Below are positions 1-7,131 of a stretch of 15,751 bases of DNA, one piece after another. The DNA lies in NCBI GenBank assembly GCA_963609805.1, contig CAVDLN010000035.1:1-15751 (forward strand), read 5' to 3'. Made by a program: the position numbers and the translations under genes. Origin of the DNA: CAMEON01 sp963609805. GTDB taxonomy: Bacteria > Bacillota > Clostridia > Oscillospirales > CAG-272. Position 1 is the first letter of the stretch. Each line of letters opens with the position of its first letter. Under the pieces are notes generated by a model. That model was not told the DNA's origin, ran no database searches, and saw only the letters and a program-made list of their open reading frames with translations.

Positions 1-843
1 CCCGAAAATCCGGTTGAAAGACTGACCGTGGAAGGGCTCTGCTGCCTGAATCAGGAAGGCATTCCCGTTCTGCGCAATATTTCCTTTACGGCGCGTTCCG
101 GAGAGATTCTGGGCATTGCCGGCATTGCGGGAAGCGGCCAGCGTGAGCTCTTGGAATCAATCGCGGGACTGCAGCATTTGGAGAGCGGAAGCATCCGGTA
201 TAACAATCCCAAGAACGGGGAAGTCGAAAACCTGCGGGACAAGACACCGCTGCAGATTCGCGAATTGGGCGTGCGGCTTTCCTTCGTGCCGGAGGATCGT
301 CTGGGTATGGGACTTGTCGGAAACATGGACATTACCGACAACATGATGCTGAGGTCCTACAGGCGGGGAAAGGGTGTGTTCCTTGACCGTAAAAAGCCGC
401 AGAACCTGGCGGAGGAGATCGTCCGAGATCTTGAGGTTGTCACGCCGGATACGCATACGCCGGTGCGCCGTCTGTCCGGCGGAAATGTCCAGAAGGTCCT
501 GGTCGGACGCGAAATTGCCGCGGCGCCTACTGTTTTGATGGCTGCTTACCCTGTGCGCGGGTTGGATATCAATTCCTCCTATCTGATTTATCATTTGCTC
601 AATCAGCAGAAGGAGCGCGGAACAGCGGTTCTTTTTGTGGGTGAGGATCTGGATGTTCTGCTTGCGCTGTGCGACAGACTGCTTGTCATGTGCGGCGGGC
701 AGGTGTCCGGTATTGTTGACCCGCACGATGTGACGAAAGAGGAAGTCGGACTTCTGATGACGGGTGTGGTTCCGGAGCGCCTGCGGAAGGCGCAGGCGGC
801 GGACTGCAATGGCGGATCCGGAAAGGAGGAGGGCAATGGCTGA
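1..843 (+). CDS. BMP-family (nucleoside-type) ABC transporter ATP-binding protein, 5'-truncated
   Basis: Cytoplasmic ATPase of an importer of the YufO/NupO type. Only the last 280 residues are present; the frame is open at base 1, so the first nucleotide-binding domain lies outside the window. The visible part is the second NBD of the tandem-NBD sugar/nucleoside family. It has a degenerate Walker A (GIAGSGQRE, with Gln where Lys is expected), the signature LSGGNVQK, a Walker B region reading LMAAYPVRGLD without the Asp-Glu pair, and GEDLD where the H-loop would be. Degeneracy in this half is usual for the family, where the first NBD carries most catalysis. It overlaps the next permease start by 8 bases and is followed by two permeases, which is the nupOPQ-like order. 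Purine nucleosides are the likely substrate by family; simple sugars are the alternative. The binding lipoprotein would be expected upstream. Confidence 0.93.
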   Translation, partial: PENPVERLTVEGLCCLNQEGIPVLRNISFTARSGEILGIAGIAGSGQRELLESIAGLQHLESGSIRYNNPKNGEVENLRDKTPLQIRELGVRLSFVPEDRLGMGLVGNMDITDNMMLRSYRRGKGVFLDRKKPQNLAEEIVRDLEVVTPDTHTPVRRLSGGNVQKVLVGREIAAAPTVLMAAYPVRGLDINSSYLIYHLLNQQKERGTAVLFVGEDLDVLLALCDRLLVMCGGQVSGIVDPHDVTKEEVGLLMTGVVPERLRKAQAADCNGGSGKEEGNG

Positions 844-1966
844 ATTACAGGTTGAAAAGCAGACGGAGGAAAAATCCCGTCGGGCACCGCTTTTCCATAT
901 TGTCAAGCGGGGGGTCATGCCGTGGTATAAAGCGTGGGCTGTACGCGCCATTGCCATTCTGGCGTCTTTTGTGCTGATGGGGATTGTTTCCCTTTTGGTT
1001 CTGCACGAGAATCCCTTTAAGGTTTTTGCCACCATGTTTACGGGAGCGTTCCGGTATCCGAAGCGCACATGGCGTCTGTTCTATGATACCGCCATGCTGC
1101 TGATGATTGCGCTGGCACTGACGCCCGCGTTCCGTATGCGCTTCTGGAACATCGGCGCGGAAGGGCAGGTGCTGATCGGCGGTCTCTGCACCTTCCTCTG
1201 CATGAAGTACCTGGCCGATCTTCCGAACGCGCTGCTGCTGCCGATTATGCTGCTGGCTGGCATCGCCGGCGGCATCGTATGGACGGTTATCCCTGCCTTT
1301 TTCAAGGCAAGGTGGGGAACCAACGAAACCCTGTTCACACTGATGATGAACTATGTGGCTACCTGCCTTGTCTCCTTTGCCATTTCGGCGATGTACCCCA
1401 AGGGTACGGGAACCGCGGGCATTCTGAATCCGGATACGAAGGCAGGCTGGCTGCCGACGATCGGCAGCGGCGACGGCGCAAATTTCATTCTGACTATTCT
1501 GGTGGCTGTGCTGATGACCTGTATCATGTATGTATACATGCGCTACAGCAAGCACGGATACGAGATATCCGTGGTCGGAGAAAGTGAGAGCACGGCACGC
1601 TATATCGGCATCAATGTGCGCAGCGTCATTCTGCGCACCATGATCCTGACGGGTGCTTTGTGCGGAATTGTCGGATTTCTGCTTGTCAGCGGACCCAACC
1701 ACTCGATTGAAACGGATGCGGTCAGCGGAAACGGATTTACGGCGATTATGGTTGCGTGGCTGGCAAAATTCAATCCTGTTTTCATGTTCTTTGCTTCCTT
1801 CCTGATTTGCTTCCTCCGCACGGGTTCGGAACAGGTTACGAGCGATTTCAGCATTGACACTTCCTACGGAGACATTCTGATCGGTATTGTCCTGTTTTTC
1901 ATTATAGGCTGCGAATTCTTTATCAACTATCAGGTTTGCTTCCGCAAGAAGCAGAAGGAGGCATAA
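836..1966 (+). CDS. BMP-family ABC transporter permease (first permease)
   Basis: Integral membrane permease of the BPD_transp_2 family, YufP/NupP-like, 376 residues. The start at 836 is chosen because AAAGGAGG sits 6 bases upstream and the overlap with the ATPase stop suggests translational coupling; in-frame GTG (764) and ATG (809) lie deeper in the previous gene and lack that site. After a charged N-terminus (about 1-35) come roughly eight to ten hydrophobic segments. Family-typical stretches are FWNIGAEGQ (103-111) and GTNETLFTLMMNYVA (161-175), matching the conserved N-I-G-x-E-G-Q and the cytoplasmic coupling region. It pairs with the next gene to form the heteromeric channel for a nucleoside or sugar-like solute. 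The family assignment is firm; the substrate is inferred from family only. Confidence 0.93.
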   Translation: MAELQVEKQTEEKSRRAPLFHIVKRGVMPWYKAWAVRAIAILASFVLMGIVSLLVLHENPFKVFATMFTGAFRYPKRTWRLFYDTAMLLMIALALTPAFRMRFWNIGAEGQVLIGGLCTFLCMKYLADLPNALLLPIMLLAGIAGGIVWTVIPAFFKARWGTNETLFTLMMNYVATCLVSFAISAMYPKGTGTAGILNPDTKAGWLPTIGSGDGANFILTILVAVLMTCIMYVYMRYSKHGYEISVVGESESTARYIGINVRSVILRTMILTGALCGIVGFLLVSGPNHSIETDAVSGNGFTAIMVAWLAKFNPVFMFFASFLICFLRTGSEQVTSDFSIDTSYGDILIGIVLFFIIGCEFFINYQVCFRKKQKEA

Positions 1967-2980
1967 ATGCTCGGTGATCTGATTGCCGGATTGGTTGGCT
2001 TCATCCCCGGAGCTGTGAAGATGGGCATCCCGCTGCTGTACGGATGCACCGGAGAGATTCTTACGGAAAAATCCGGAAACCTGAATATGGGTATTCCCGG
2101 TATTATGTATATCGGCTCCATCAGCGGAGTTATCGGTTCCTTCCTTTATGAAAAATCGCTTGCCTCGACGGTAGATATAAATCCCTTTCTGGCGGTGTTT
2201 ATTCCGCTTGTTTGCTGCCTGGTCGGCTCCGGCCTGATGGGCCTGCTTTACTGCTTTCTGACTGTTACTCTGCGTGCCAACCAGAATGTCACGGGCCTTG
2301 CCATGACAACCTTCGGAGTAGGACTCGGAAACTTCTTCGGCGGCTCGCTGATCCGTCTTGTCGGCAGCAATTCCGGCGAGACATACATCAGCGTCAAAGC
2401 GACCAGCGACATTTTCCAGAGGTCCCTTCCTTTGGCGAGCAAGCTCGGGGGATTCGGCGAAGTGGTCCTGTCGTATGGCTTTCTGACCTATCTCGCCATT
2501 GTTATCGCGATTGCCGCAGCGTTTGTGCTCAAAAAGACACGCGTCGGCCTGCAGCTTCGCGCGGTCGGCGAGAATGCCGCAACCGCAGACGCAGTCGGAA
2601 TCAACGTCACGCGATACAAGTATGTGGCAACGATAGCAGGCAGCATGATTGCGGGTCTCGGCGGCTTGTACTATATCATGGACTACATCGGCGGATCCTG
2701 GTCCAACAATGCTTTCGGCGACCGCGGATGGCTTGCGGTTGCGCTGGTTATCTTTGTGATCTGGCGGCCGAATCTGGCAATTCCCGGCGCACTGCTCTTC
2801 GGAGCCCTGTATAATCTGCCGCAGTACGTGGAAGGACTCACGCTTGCGCAGAAACAGCTGTTCGGCGTAATTCCTTACGTGGCAACGCTGGTCGTGCTGA
2901 TAGTGTCCAGCATCCGCAATCGGCGCGAGAATCAGCCTCCCGCCGGCCTGGGATTGAATTACTACCGCGAGGACAGGTAA
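1967..2980 (+). CDS. BMP-family ABC transporter permease (second permease)
   Basis: Second membrane permease of the same importer, YufQ/NupQ-like, 337 residues, BPD_transp_2 family. The ATG directly abuts the previous stop codon, and AAGGAGG (1955-1961) is the ribosome-binding site, so the two permeases are clearly co-translated. The stretch GEILTEKSGNLNMGIPG (29-45) is the counterpart of the family motif usually written G-E-x-x-x-E-x-x-G-x-x-N-x-G-x-E-G; here Pro replaces the last Glu. Multiple hydrophobic segments run to about residue 315, followed by a short basic tail. It is the last gene of the operon: 35 bases further on begins the long perfect hairpin at 3016-3068. No sign of damage. 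Confidence 0.93.
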   Translation: MLGDLIAGLVGFIPGAVKMGIPLLYGCTGEILTEKSGNLNMGIPGIMYIGSISGVIGSFLYEKSLASTVDINPFLAVFIPLVCCLVGSGLMGLLYCFLTVTLRANQNVTGLAMTTFGVGLGNFFGGSLIRLVGSNSGETYISVKATSDIFQRSLPLASKLGGFGEVVLSYGFLTYLAIVIAIAAAFVLKKTRVGLQLRAVGENAATADAVGINVTRYKYVATIAGSMIAGLGGLYYIMDYIGGSWSNNAFGDRGWLAVALVIFVIWRPNLAIPGALLFGALYNLPQYVEGLTLAQKQLFGVIPYVATLVVLIVSSIRNRRENQPPAGLGLNYYREDR

Positions 2981-3015
2981 TCGATAATCCTGTCATGTAA
3001 TAAAAAGCTTACCGC

Positions 3016-3068
3016 AAATCAAGAGAAGCGGGCTCACGCATGTTGCGTGAGCCCGCTTCTCTTGATTT
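3016..3068. terminator. Perfect 25-bp hairpin between convergent operons, probable bidirectional terminator
   Basis: Bases 3016-3040 and 3044-3068 are exact reverse complements around a 3-base TGT loop. The core is GC-rich and the outer arms are A-rich on the left and T-rich on the right, the usual layout of a terminator read from both sides. It lies between the last permease (+) and ricT (-). There is no separate long T tract beyond the stem in either direction. Confidence 0.75.
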
Positions 3069-3116
3069 ATCGGACAGTATGCGATACAGACCGACCGTCT
3101 GCCCGTCTCGGGGGGG

Positions 3117-4595
3117 TTACTGCTGTTCTCCTTCCGGTTCGGAGTTGCGGCTGTTCTCCCGTGGCTGTACGGAAACCTGATCCCGCTTGTAGCGGCGGGG
3201 GGCGGTATCGGTGTCGCTGCGAAGGCTGACCTTGACTTCGCCGAGAATGGGAAGAACCTCCGTGACAACGCCCGGCCCGTCGGGAGTCATGACAAAGCTG
3301 CCCGGTGCGGGGGAGAGACGCATTTCTTCCTGGTATGTTTCGTGTTCATAGCGCAGGCAGCACATCAGTCTTCCGCAGCATCCGGAGATCTTTGAGGCAT
3401 TGAGCGAGAGATTTTGCTCCTTTGCCATTTTCATGGAAACCTGGCCGAAATCGGACAAAAACGTGCTGCAGCACAGCGGACGTCCGCAGGGGCCGAGTCC
3501 GCCGATCATGCGTGCCTCATCCCGGATACCGATTTGCCGCAGCTCAATGCGGGTGTGGAACACCCCCGCCAGATCTTTGACAAGCTCCCGGAAGTCGACG
3601 CGGCCGTCGGATGTGAAATAGAACAGCAGCTTGGCGTTGTCAAATGTATACTGCACGGCAACCAGCTTCATGTCCAGCTTGTGGGCTTTGATTTTTTCAA
3701 CTCCCACACGGTAGGCCTCCGCCTCCCGCTGGCAGTTTTGACTGTGATGACGGATATCCTCCTCGGTCGCCAGTCGGATGAGGGTGCGGAGCGGCTGGAC
3801 GACCAGCGATTCGTCCACCATGCGGTTACCCAGACACACCTCTCCGAATTCCTGCCCGCGTGCAGTTTCAACGATGGCTGACTGCCCTGCCTGGCAGCGG
3901 GTCTTTCCCGGGTCAAAGAAATATGCTTTTCCGCCGGGACGGAAACGGATACCGACAATAACGGTCTTCCCGGCGGGAATTTCATCCGGAATCTGCCGGC
4001 TTTGCTGCGTGCAGAGCTCATGCTGCAGAATGCGGTCGATTTCCGCACTGCTCGGCACATAATCGTCCGGACTGATTTCCGGTTCCGCGGGTGCATCGTC
4101 AATCAGCAGATTATCCATCCGAGGTAGCTCGGCAGTGCGCGCGGCGCGGCGCGGAACGCGAGACGGCCGTCCGGCGGCATGCGTTTGCTGTGCGGAGGAT
4201 TCCTTGCTGCGCGCATCCGAAGACGGTTTCTCCGCTTTCCTTCCGACTGACGGCTTGTCGGCAGTCGCTGCTTTCTCCGTATCGGCCGGCTGACGACCGG
4301 ATAAGGCCTCGGAGACGGAGCCGGCGGGAATCGGCGCTCTTCCGTTCCTGCGGCGCTCACTGCTCCACACTGTTTTGTTGCCCCGTGTCTGCCCGGATGA
4401 CGGCGCATTTGCCGAATCCGCTGCCGCACCATCACGCCTGCTGCCGCTCTGAGGCAGATTTTTTGCTTTGGATACGGGGGGACGGCGTCTGTTTACCGCC
4501 GGCTGACGTGCTTCCCCCGATTTCCCGGTGCAGGATTTTTCAGCGTTTCCTGCCCCTTTTCCCGCATCGGCTCCCTGTATTTTTTCGTCTTCCAT
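3117..4595 (-). CDS. ricT: PSP1/YaaT-family Fe-S protein RicT with long disordered N-terminal extension
   Basis: Homologue of B. subtilis YaaT (RicT), which forms the Y (RicAFT) complex that carries Fe-S clusters and assists RNase Y-dependent mRNA maturation. The product is 492 residues against roughly 260-300 for typical family members. The conserved core starts near residue 210 (TVIVGIRFRPGGK) and contains the Cys-rich signature GGLGPCGRPLCC (365-376), then SGCCGRLMCC (404-413), the candidate cluster ligands. Residues 1 to about 200 are Ala/Ser/Arg/Pro-rich low-complexity sequence with no recognisable domain, apparently disordered. It follows holB on the same strand with a 62-base gap, the same neighbourhood as holB-yaaT in Bacillus. 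The ATG at 4595 is the first in frame; its Shine-Dalgarno match (GGAAAGGAAAG) is rather far upstream, so a later start inside the extension is possible. Confidence 0.93.
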   Translation of the reverse strand: MEDEKIQGADAGKGAGNAEKSCTGKSGEARQPAVNRRRPPVSKAKNLPQSGSRRDGAAADSANAPSSGQTRGNKTVWSSERRRNGRAPIPAGSVSEALSGRQPADTEKAATADKPSVGRKAEKPSSDARSKESSAQQTHAAGRPSRVPRRAARTAELPRMDNLLIDDAPAEPEISPDDYVPSSAEIDRILQHELCTQQSRQIPDEIPAGKTVIVGIRFRPGGKAYFFDPGKTRCQAGQSAIVETARGQEFGEVCLGNRMVDESLVVQPLRTLIRLATEEDIRHHSQNCQREAEAYRVGVEKIKAHKLDMKLVAVQYTFDNAKLLFYFTSDGRVDFRELVKDLAGVFHTRIELRQIGIRDEARMIGGLGPCGRPLCCSTFLSDFGQVSMKMAKEQNLSLNASKISGCCGRLMCCLRYEHETYQEEMRLSPAPGSFVMTPDGPGVVTEVLPILGEVKVSLRSDTDTAPRRYKRDQVSVQPRENSRNSEPEGEQQ

Positions 4596-4657
4596 ACCTG
4601 TTTAACTGCTTTCCTTTCCGTACCGGATGACCGATCGGCCGTCCGGAAAATCCGAAC

Positions 4658-5737
4658 TCAAATGTGTGCAGCTTCCTGAACCATCCGTGCCAGGGTCAGT
4701 TTTACATTCCCGTTTCCGTCCAGAGCCTCACGCGCTTTCCATACGGTGTCATATAAACGGTTCAGCGCACGCGATGTAAATCGGTCCGCCAGTTCGGCGG
4801 CGGCTTCCCGATCCGTGAAAAAAACCATGCGGACATCTTCTGCCCGCTTGATCAGCATCAGGTCGCGCACAGCCTGATGCAGTTCTGCAAGAATATCGCA
4901 GACGGTGTCCCGCTTTGTATCCCAGCTGCAGATTTCCGCCGCAGCCTCATCCGTCCGACGCGAGGCCAGACTGACCAGCAGATTTTCGCATCGTTCGCGA
5001 TTCAGCAGAATAGGTGCCAATGTGCGCGGGTCGGACAGGGTAAGCGCCTGACCGAGACTCCCATTTGCGCTGAGAAGGACAGCGGACATTTCCTTTTCCG
5101 AAAGATGCCGTCCGCGCGTCGTCAGAGCGTTTCGGATATCCCCATCGGAAAGCGGTGCGAGCCGCAGCACAGGTGCACGGCTTCGTATCGTTTCAAGCAG
5201 GGCGTCTGATCCGTTGCAAAGGAGCAGGAACAGCACATAGGACGGCGGTTCCTCCAGTGTCAGCAGCAGCGCATTCTGCGCCTGCACGGTCATTGTCTCG
5301 GCATCTTCAATGATATAGATTTTAGTATCGAATCGATTGGGCGGATTCAGCACGTCCTGCCGCAGAAAGCGGATACTGTCCACTCCCAGAGAGGCTTTTC
5401 CGCCCCGTCCGATGAGACGGATATCGGGGCTGGTTCCCTCCAGCACACGCCGACAGTCCGCACAGCAGCCGCATGGCAGGGGAGCGTCCGCCGACGGCAC
5501 AGAGGGAAGGGAACCGAACATGTCCTGCTGATCATTCTCTGCGGCAGTCCGACCGGGGCGATTGCGGCAGGCGACGGCACCGCACAGCCAGCGGGCAATT
5601 GTGTGACGGCCGCTTCCCGGAGCACCGTCCAGAATATAGGCGTGGTTCAACTTTCCTTCCCGTACGTCCCGACCGAATCTGTCCAGAAGGAGTGAATTGC
5701 CGACGATGTCAAAATTCCGTGTGACTGCGTCATTCAT
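4658..5737 (-). CDS. holB: DNA polymerase III delta-prime subunit
   Basis: Clamp-loader subunit that, with delta and tau/gamma, opens the beta sliding clamp during replication; 359 residues. An AAA+ fold is visible: HAYILDGAPGSGRHT (32-46) with a P-loop altered from GKT to GRHT, a zinc module made of Cys57 plus PCGCCADC (88-95), NALLLTLEEPP (155-165), and the SRC-box region reading TIRSRAPV, where the usual Cys is Ala. Altered ATPase residues are normal for delta-prime, which is a non-hydrolysing member. About 31 residues of Gly/Ser/Pro-rich sequence are inserted between Cys57 and Cys89. The start is supported by GGAAGGAGA just upstream and a near-consensus promoter at 5774-5802. It is first in an operon with ricT. 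Confidence 0.93.
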   Translation of the reverse strand: MNDAVTRNFDIVGNSLLLDRFGRDVREGKLNHAYILDGAPGSGRHTIARWLCGAVACRNRPGRTAAENDQQDMFGSLPSVPSADAPLPCGCCADCRRVLEGTSPDIRLIGRGGKASLGVDSIRFLRQDVLNPPNRFDTKIYIIEDAETMTVQAQNALLLTLEEPPSYVLFLLLCNGSDALLETIRSRAPVLRLAPLSDGDIRNALTTRGRHLSEKEMSAVLLSANGSLGQALTLSDPRTLAPILLNRERCENLLVSLASRRTDEAAAEICSWDTKRDTVCDILAELHQAVRDLMLIKRAEDVRMVFFTDREAAAELADRFTSRALNRLYDTVWKAREALDGNGNVKLTLARMVQEAAHI

Positions 5738-5773
5738 ATCCGTTTCTCCTTCCCGTATACTCCCACAGTCTAT

Positions 5774-5802
5774 AGTATAACAGAAAAAAGCCGGATTGTC
5801 AA
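5774..5802 (-). promoter_or_regulatory. Sigma-A-type promoter for holB-ricT
   Basis: On the minus strand TTGACA (5802-5797) is followed by exactly 17 bases and TATACT (5779-5774), with a TG one base before the -10 element (extended -10). It lies about 40 bases upstream of the holB ATG and fits the vegetative consensus very closely. Confidence 0.85.
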
Positions 5803-5851
5803 GACATGCTCTCCCCGGGAAATTTCGATTGCCGGCTTACAGTTGAAGTTG

Positions 5852-5892
5852 AAATAAAAAGAAGAAGGCATCCGTTCGCGGAGGCCATCTTC
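5852..5892 (-). terminator. Intrinsic terminator after perR
   Basis: Read on the minus strand, a stem GAAGATGGC / GCCTTCTTC with an inner TCCG-CGAA-CGGA tetraloop hairpin (5861-5892) is followed by TTTTTATTT (5860-5852). It begins 12 bases after the perR stop codon and ends that unit before the holB promoter. Confidence 0.88.
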
Positions 5893-5903
5893 CCGTGTTT
5901 CTG

Positions 5904-6290
5904 CTATCTTTTTTCTCTGCATTCCGGGCATATGCCCTCAAAAATCAGCCGATGTCGAATAATTTCAAAGCCTGACTGACGTGCGGTTTCCTCGTCAAGA
6001 CTTGGCTTGTACAGGTACGGGGCATCCGTCACTTTTTTGCATACTACGCAGAACATATGGTAGTGCAGTTCCGTTCTCAGATCATAGCGGTCGGCACCGG
6101 GAACCCGCACATGGCAGATCTCGCCTTCCTCCGACAGGCAGTTCAGGTTGCGGTAGACCGTTCCGTGGCTGATTTTCGGATCTGCCGCGTGGACATCCTC
6201 GTATATCTGCTCCGCTGTCGGATGGTCACACCTCGACTGCACGGCCTTCAGCACAAGCCGTCTCTGCCTCGTGTCTCTTCTCACAAACAT
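5904..6290 (-). CDS. perR: Fur-family peroxide-responsive repressor (PerR-type)
   Basis: DNA-binding metal-dependent repressor of 128 residues. The N-terminal winged helix contains HPTAEQIYEDV and the recognition-helix region ISHGTVYRNLN (40-50). All five positions that bind the regulatory metal in B. subtilis PerR have counterparts: His23, Asp70 (RYD), His76 and His78 (LHYH) and Asp89. Two CxxC pairs (Cys81/84 and Cys121/124) form the structural zinc site. The Asp at the 104-equivalent favours PerR over Fur or Zur. The start at 6290 is chosen because MFVRRDT fits the family N-terminus and AGAGG lies 5 bases upstream; a longer in-frame extension to 6368 runs through a hairpin and lacks a good site. 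It sits 74 bases downstream of rubrerythrin on the same strand, so the two probably form a peroxide-defence unit. Confidence 0.9.
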   Translation of the reverse strand: MFVRRDTRQRRLVLKAVQSRCDHPTAEQIYEDVHAADPKISHGTVYRNLNCLSEEGEICHVRVPGADRYDLRTELHYHMFCVVCKKVTDAPYLYKPSLDEETARQSGFEIIRHRLIFEGICPECREKR

Positions 6291-6310
6291 ATGTGCCTCT
6301 TCGGTTACTA

Positions 6311-6340
6311 CCCTCCCTGTCCCGGGCAGGACAGGGAGGG
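6311..6340. other. GC-rich inverted repeat between rubrerythrin and perR
   Basis: Bases 6311-6322 and 6329-6340 are perfect 12-base complements around a 6-base loop. In the minus-strand transcript no U tract follows, so it is not a standard terminator for rubrerythrin. It may be a partial terminator, an mRNA-processing or stability hairpin, or an attenuator setting the rbr:perR ratio. Confidence 0.6.
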
Positions 6341-6364
6341 CTTTTCTGGGGGAAAAACAGCGGC

Positions 6365-6910
6365 TCAATAATTATCGGCGCGGAGTTCGAAATAGCTCTT
6401 GGGATGGCTGCAGACAGGACATACTTCCGGTGCTTTTGTCCCGATGACGATGTGACCGCAGTTGCGGCATTCCCAGATTTTTACATCACTCTTCGCAAAA
6501 ACCTCTTCTGCCTCAACACTGTGCAGCAGTGCGCGGTAGCGCTCCTCATGGTGCTTTTCGATAGCGGCTACAAGGCGGAACCTTGCGGCGAGCTGCGGGA
6601 AGCCCTCCTCCTCGGCTGTCTTTGCAAAGCCTTCGTACATATCCGTCCATTCATAATTTTCGCCTTCGGCTGCAGCGGCAAGATTCTGAGCCGTATCCCC
6701 GATACCGCACAGTTCCTTGAACCAGAGCTTTGCGTGCTCTTTTTCGTTTTCCGCCGTCTTCAGAAACAGTTCCGCGATCTGCTCATACCCCTGTTTTTTT
6801 GCCACAGAGGCAAAATATGTGTATTTGTTCCTTGCCTGCGATTCTCCGGCGAATGCCTCCATCAGGTTTTTTTCCGTCTGCGTTCCCGCATACTTGTTAT
6901 TTGCATTCAT
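6365..6910 (-). CDS. rbr: Rubrerythrin
   Basis: Cytoplasmic non-haem diiron peroxidase of anaerobes that reduces hydrogen peroxide with electrons from rubredoxin or NAD(P)H-linked partners; 181 residues from this start. The N-terminal four-helix domain has the diiron ligands in AFAGESQARNKY (Glu23), NEKEHAK (Glu56/His59), the Glu-rich helix around 90-104 and IEKHHEERY (Glu118/Glu122). The C-terminal rubredoxin-like domain has CRNC (148/151) and CPVC (164/167). Two start codons are possible: 6916 lies only 3 bases after AGAGG, whereas 6910 has a 9-base spacing and is preferred. It precedes perR and has a palindrome overlapping its transcription start, so peroxide control is likely. Confidence 0.93.
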   Translation of the reverse strand: MNANNKYAGTQTEKNLMEAFAGESQARNKYTYFASVAKKQGYEQIAELFLKTAENEKEHAKLWFKELCGIGDTAQNLAAAAEGENYEWTDMYEGFAKTAEEEGFPQLAARFRLVAAIEKHHEERYRALLHSVEAEEVFAKSDVKIWECRNCGHIVIGTKAPEVCPVCSHPKSYFELRADNY

Positions 6911-6930
6911 TTTCATTTACCTCTTTCATT

Positions 6931-6953
6931 TTATTAGGAATTAATCCCAATAA
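6931..6953. promoter_or_regulatory. Imperfect 23-bp palindrome, candidate PerR operator of rubrerythrin
   Basis: The AT-rich stretch has matching TTATT/AATAA ends and GGA/TCC blocks around a central TTAAT. It lies between the -10 element and the ribosome-binding site, where a bound repressor would block initiation. It does not match the 7-1-7 Bacillus PerR box closely, so assignment to PerR rests on position and on the perR gene next door. Confidence 0.5.
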
Positions 6954-6954
6954 G

Positions 6955-6960
6955 ATTATA
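6955..6960 (-). promoter_or_regulatory. -10 element of the rubrerythrin promoter
   Basis: TATAAT on the minus strand, about 45 bases upstream of the gene. With a 17-base spacer the -35 hexamer would be at 6978-6983, which falls exactly in the run of Ns and cannot be read. Confidence 0.6.
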
Positions 6961-6977
6961 GCAGCAAGCCCCGGCTT

Positions 6978-6987
6978 NNNNNNNNNN
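6978..6987. other. Assembly gap of ten Ns
   Basis: Ten undetermined bases separate the rubrerythrin promoter from the terminator region of the amino-acid ABC operon. Their true length may be arbitrary, so adjacency of the two halves of the window is not proven by the sequence. Confidence 0.98.
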
Positions 6988-7058
6988 CTGTAATTGTAAT
7001 CGGGAAATATTTCTAGCAAGCGAGGGAAGCAAAAGTCATACATTTTAGGACGGTTCTG

Positions 7059-7094
7059 AAAAAAAGGGGAACGCCGAATAAATCGACGTTCCCC
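7059..7094 (-). terminator. Intrinsic terminator of the amino-acid ABC operon
   Basis: On the minus strand GGGGAACG (7094-7087) pairs with CGTTCCCC (7073-7066), with two further pairs after a mismatch, followed at once by seven T residues (7065-7059). It lies 37 bases beyond the ATPase stop codon. Confidence 0.92.
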
Positions 7095-7131
7095 GGGATT
7101 GCGCGTTTTGGCGGAATGTTTTGATCCTTAC

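Noticed and set aside
157..1702. Two long minus-strand ORFs (303 and 285 codons) opposite the nucleoside transporter genes
   Set aside because: They lie antisense to clearly conserved ABC genes, have no family resemblance and are His/Arg/Gln-rich as expected of a shadow frame in GC-rich DNA.
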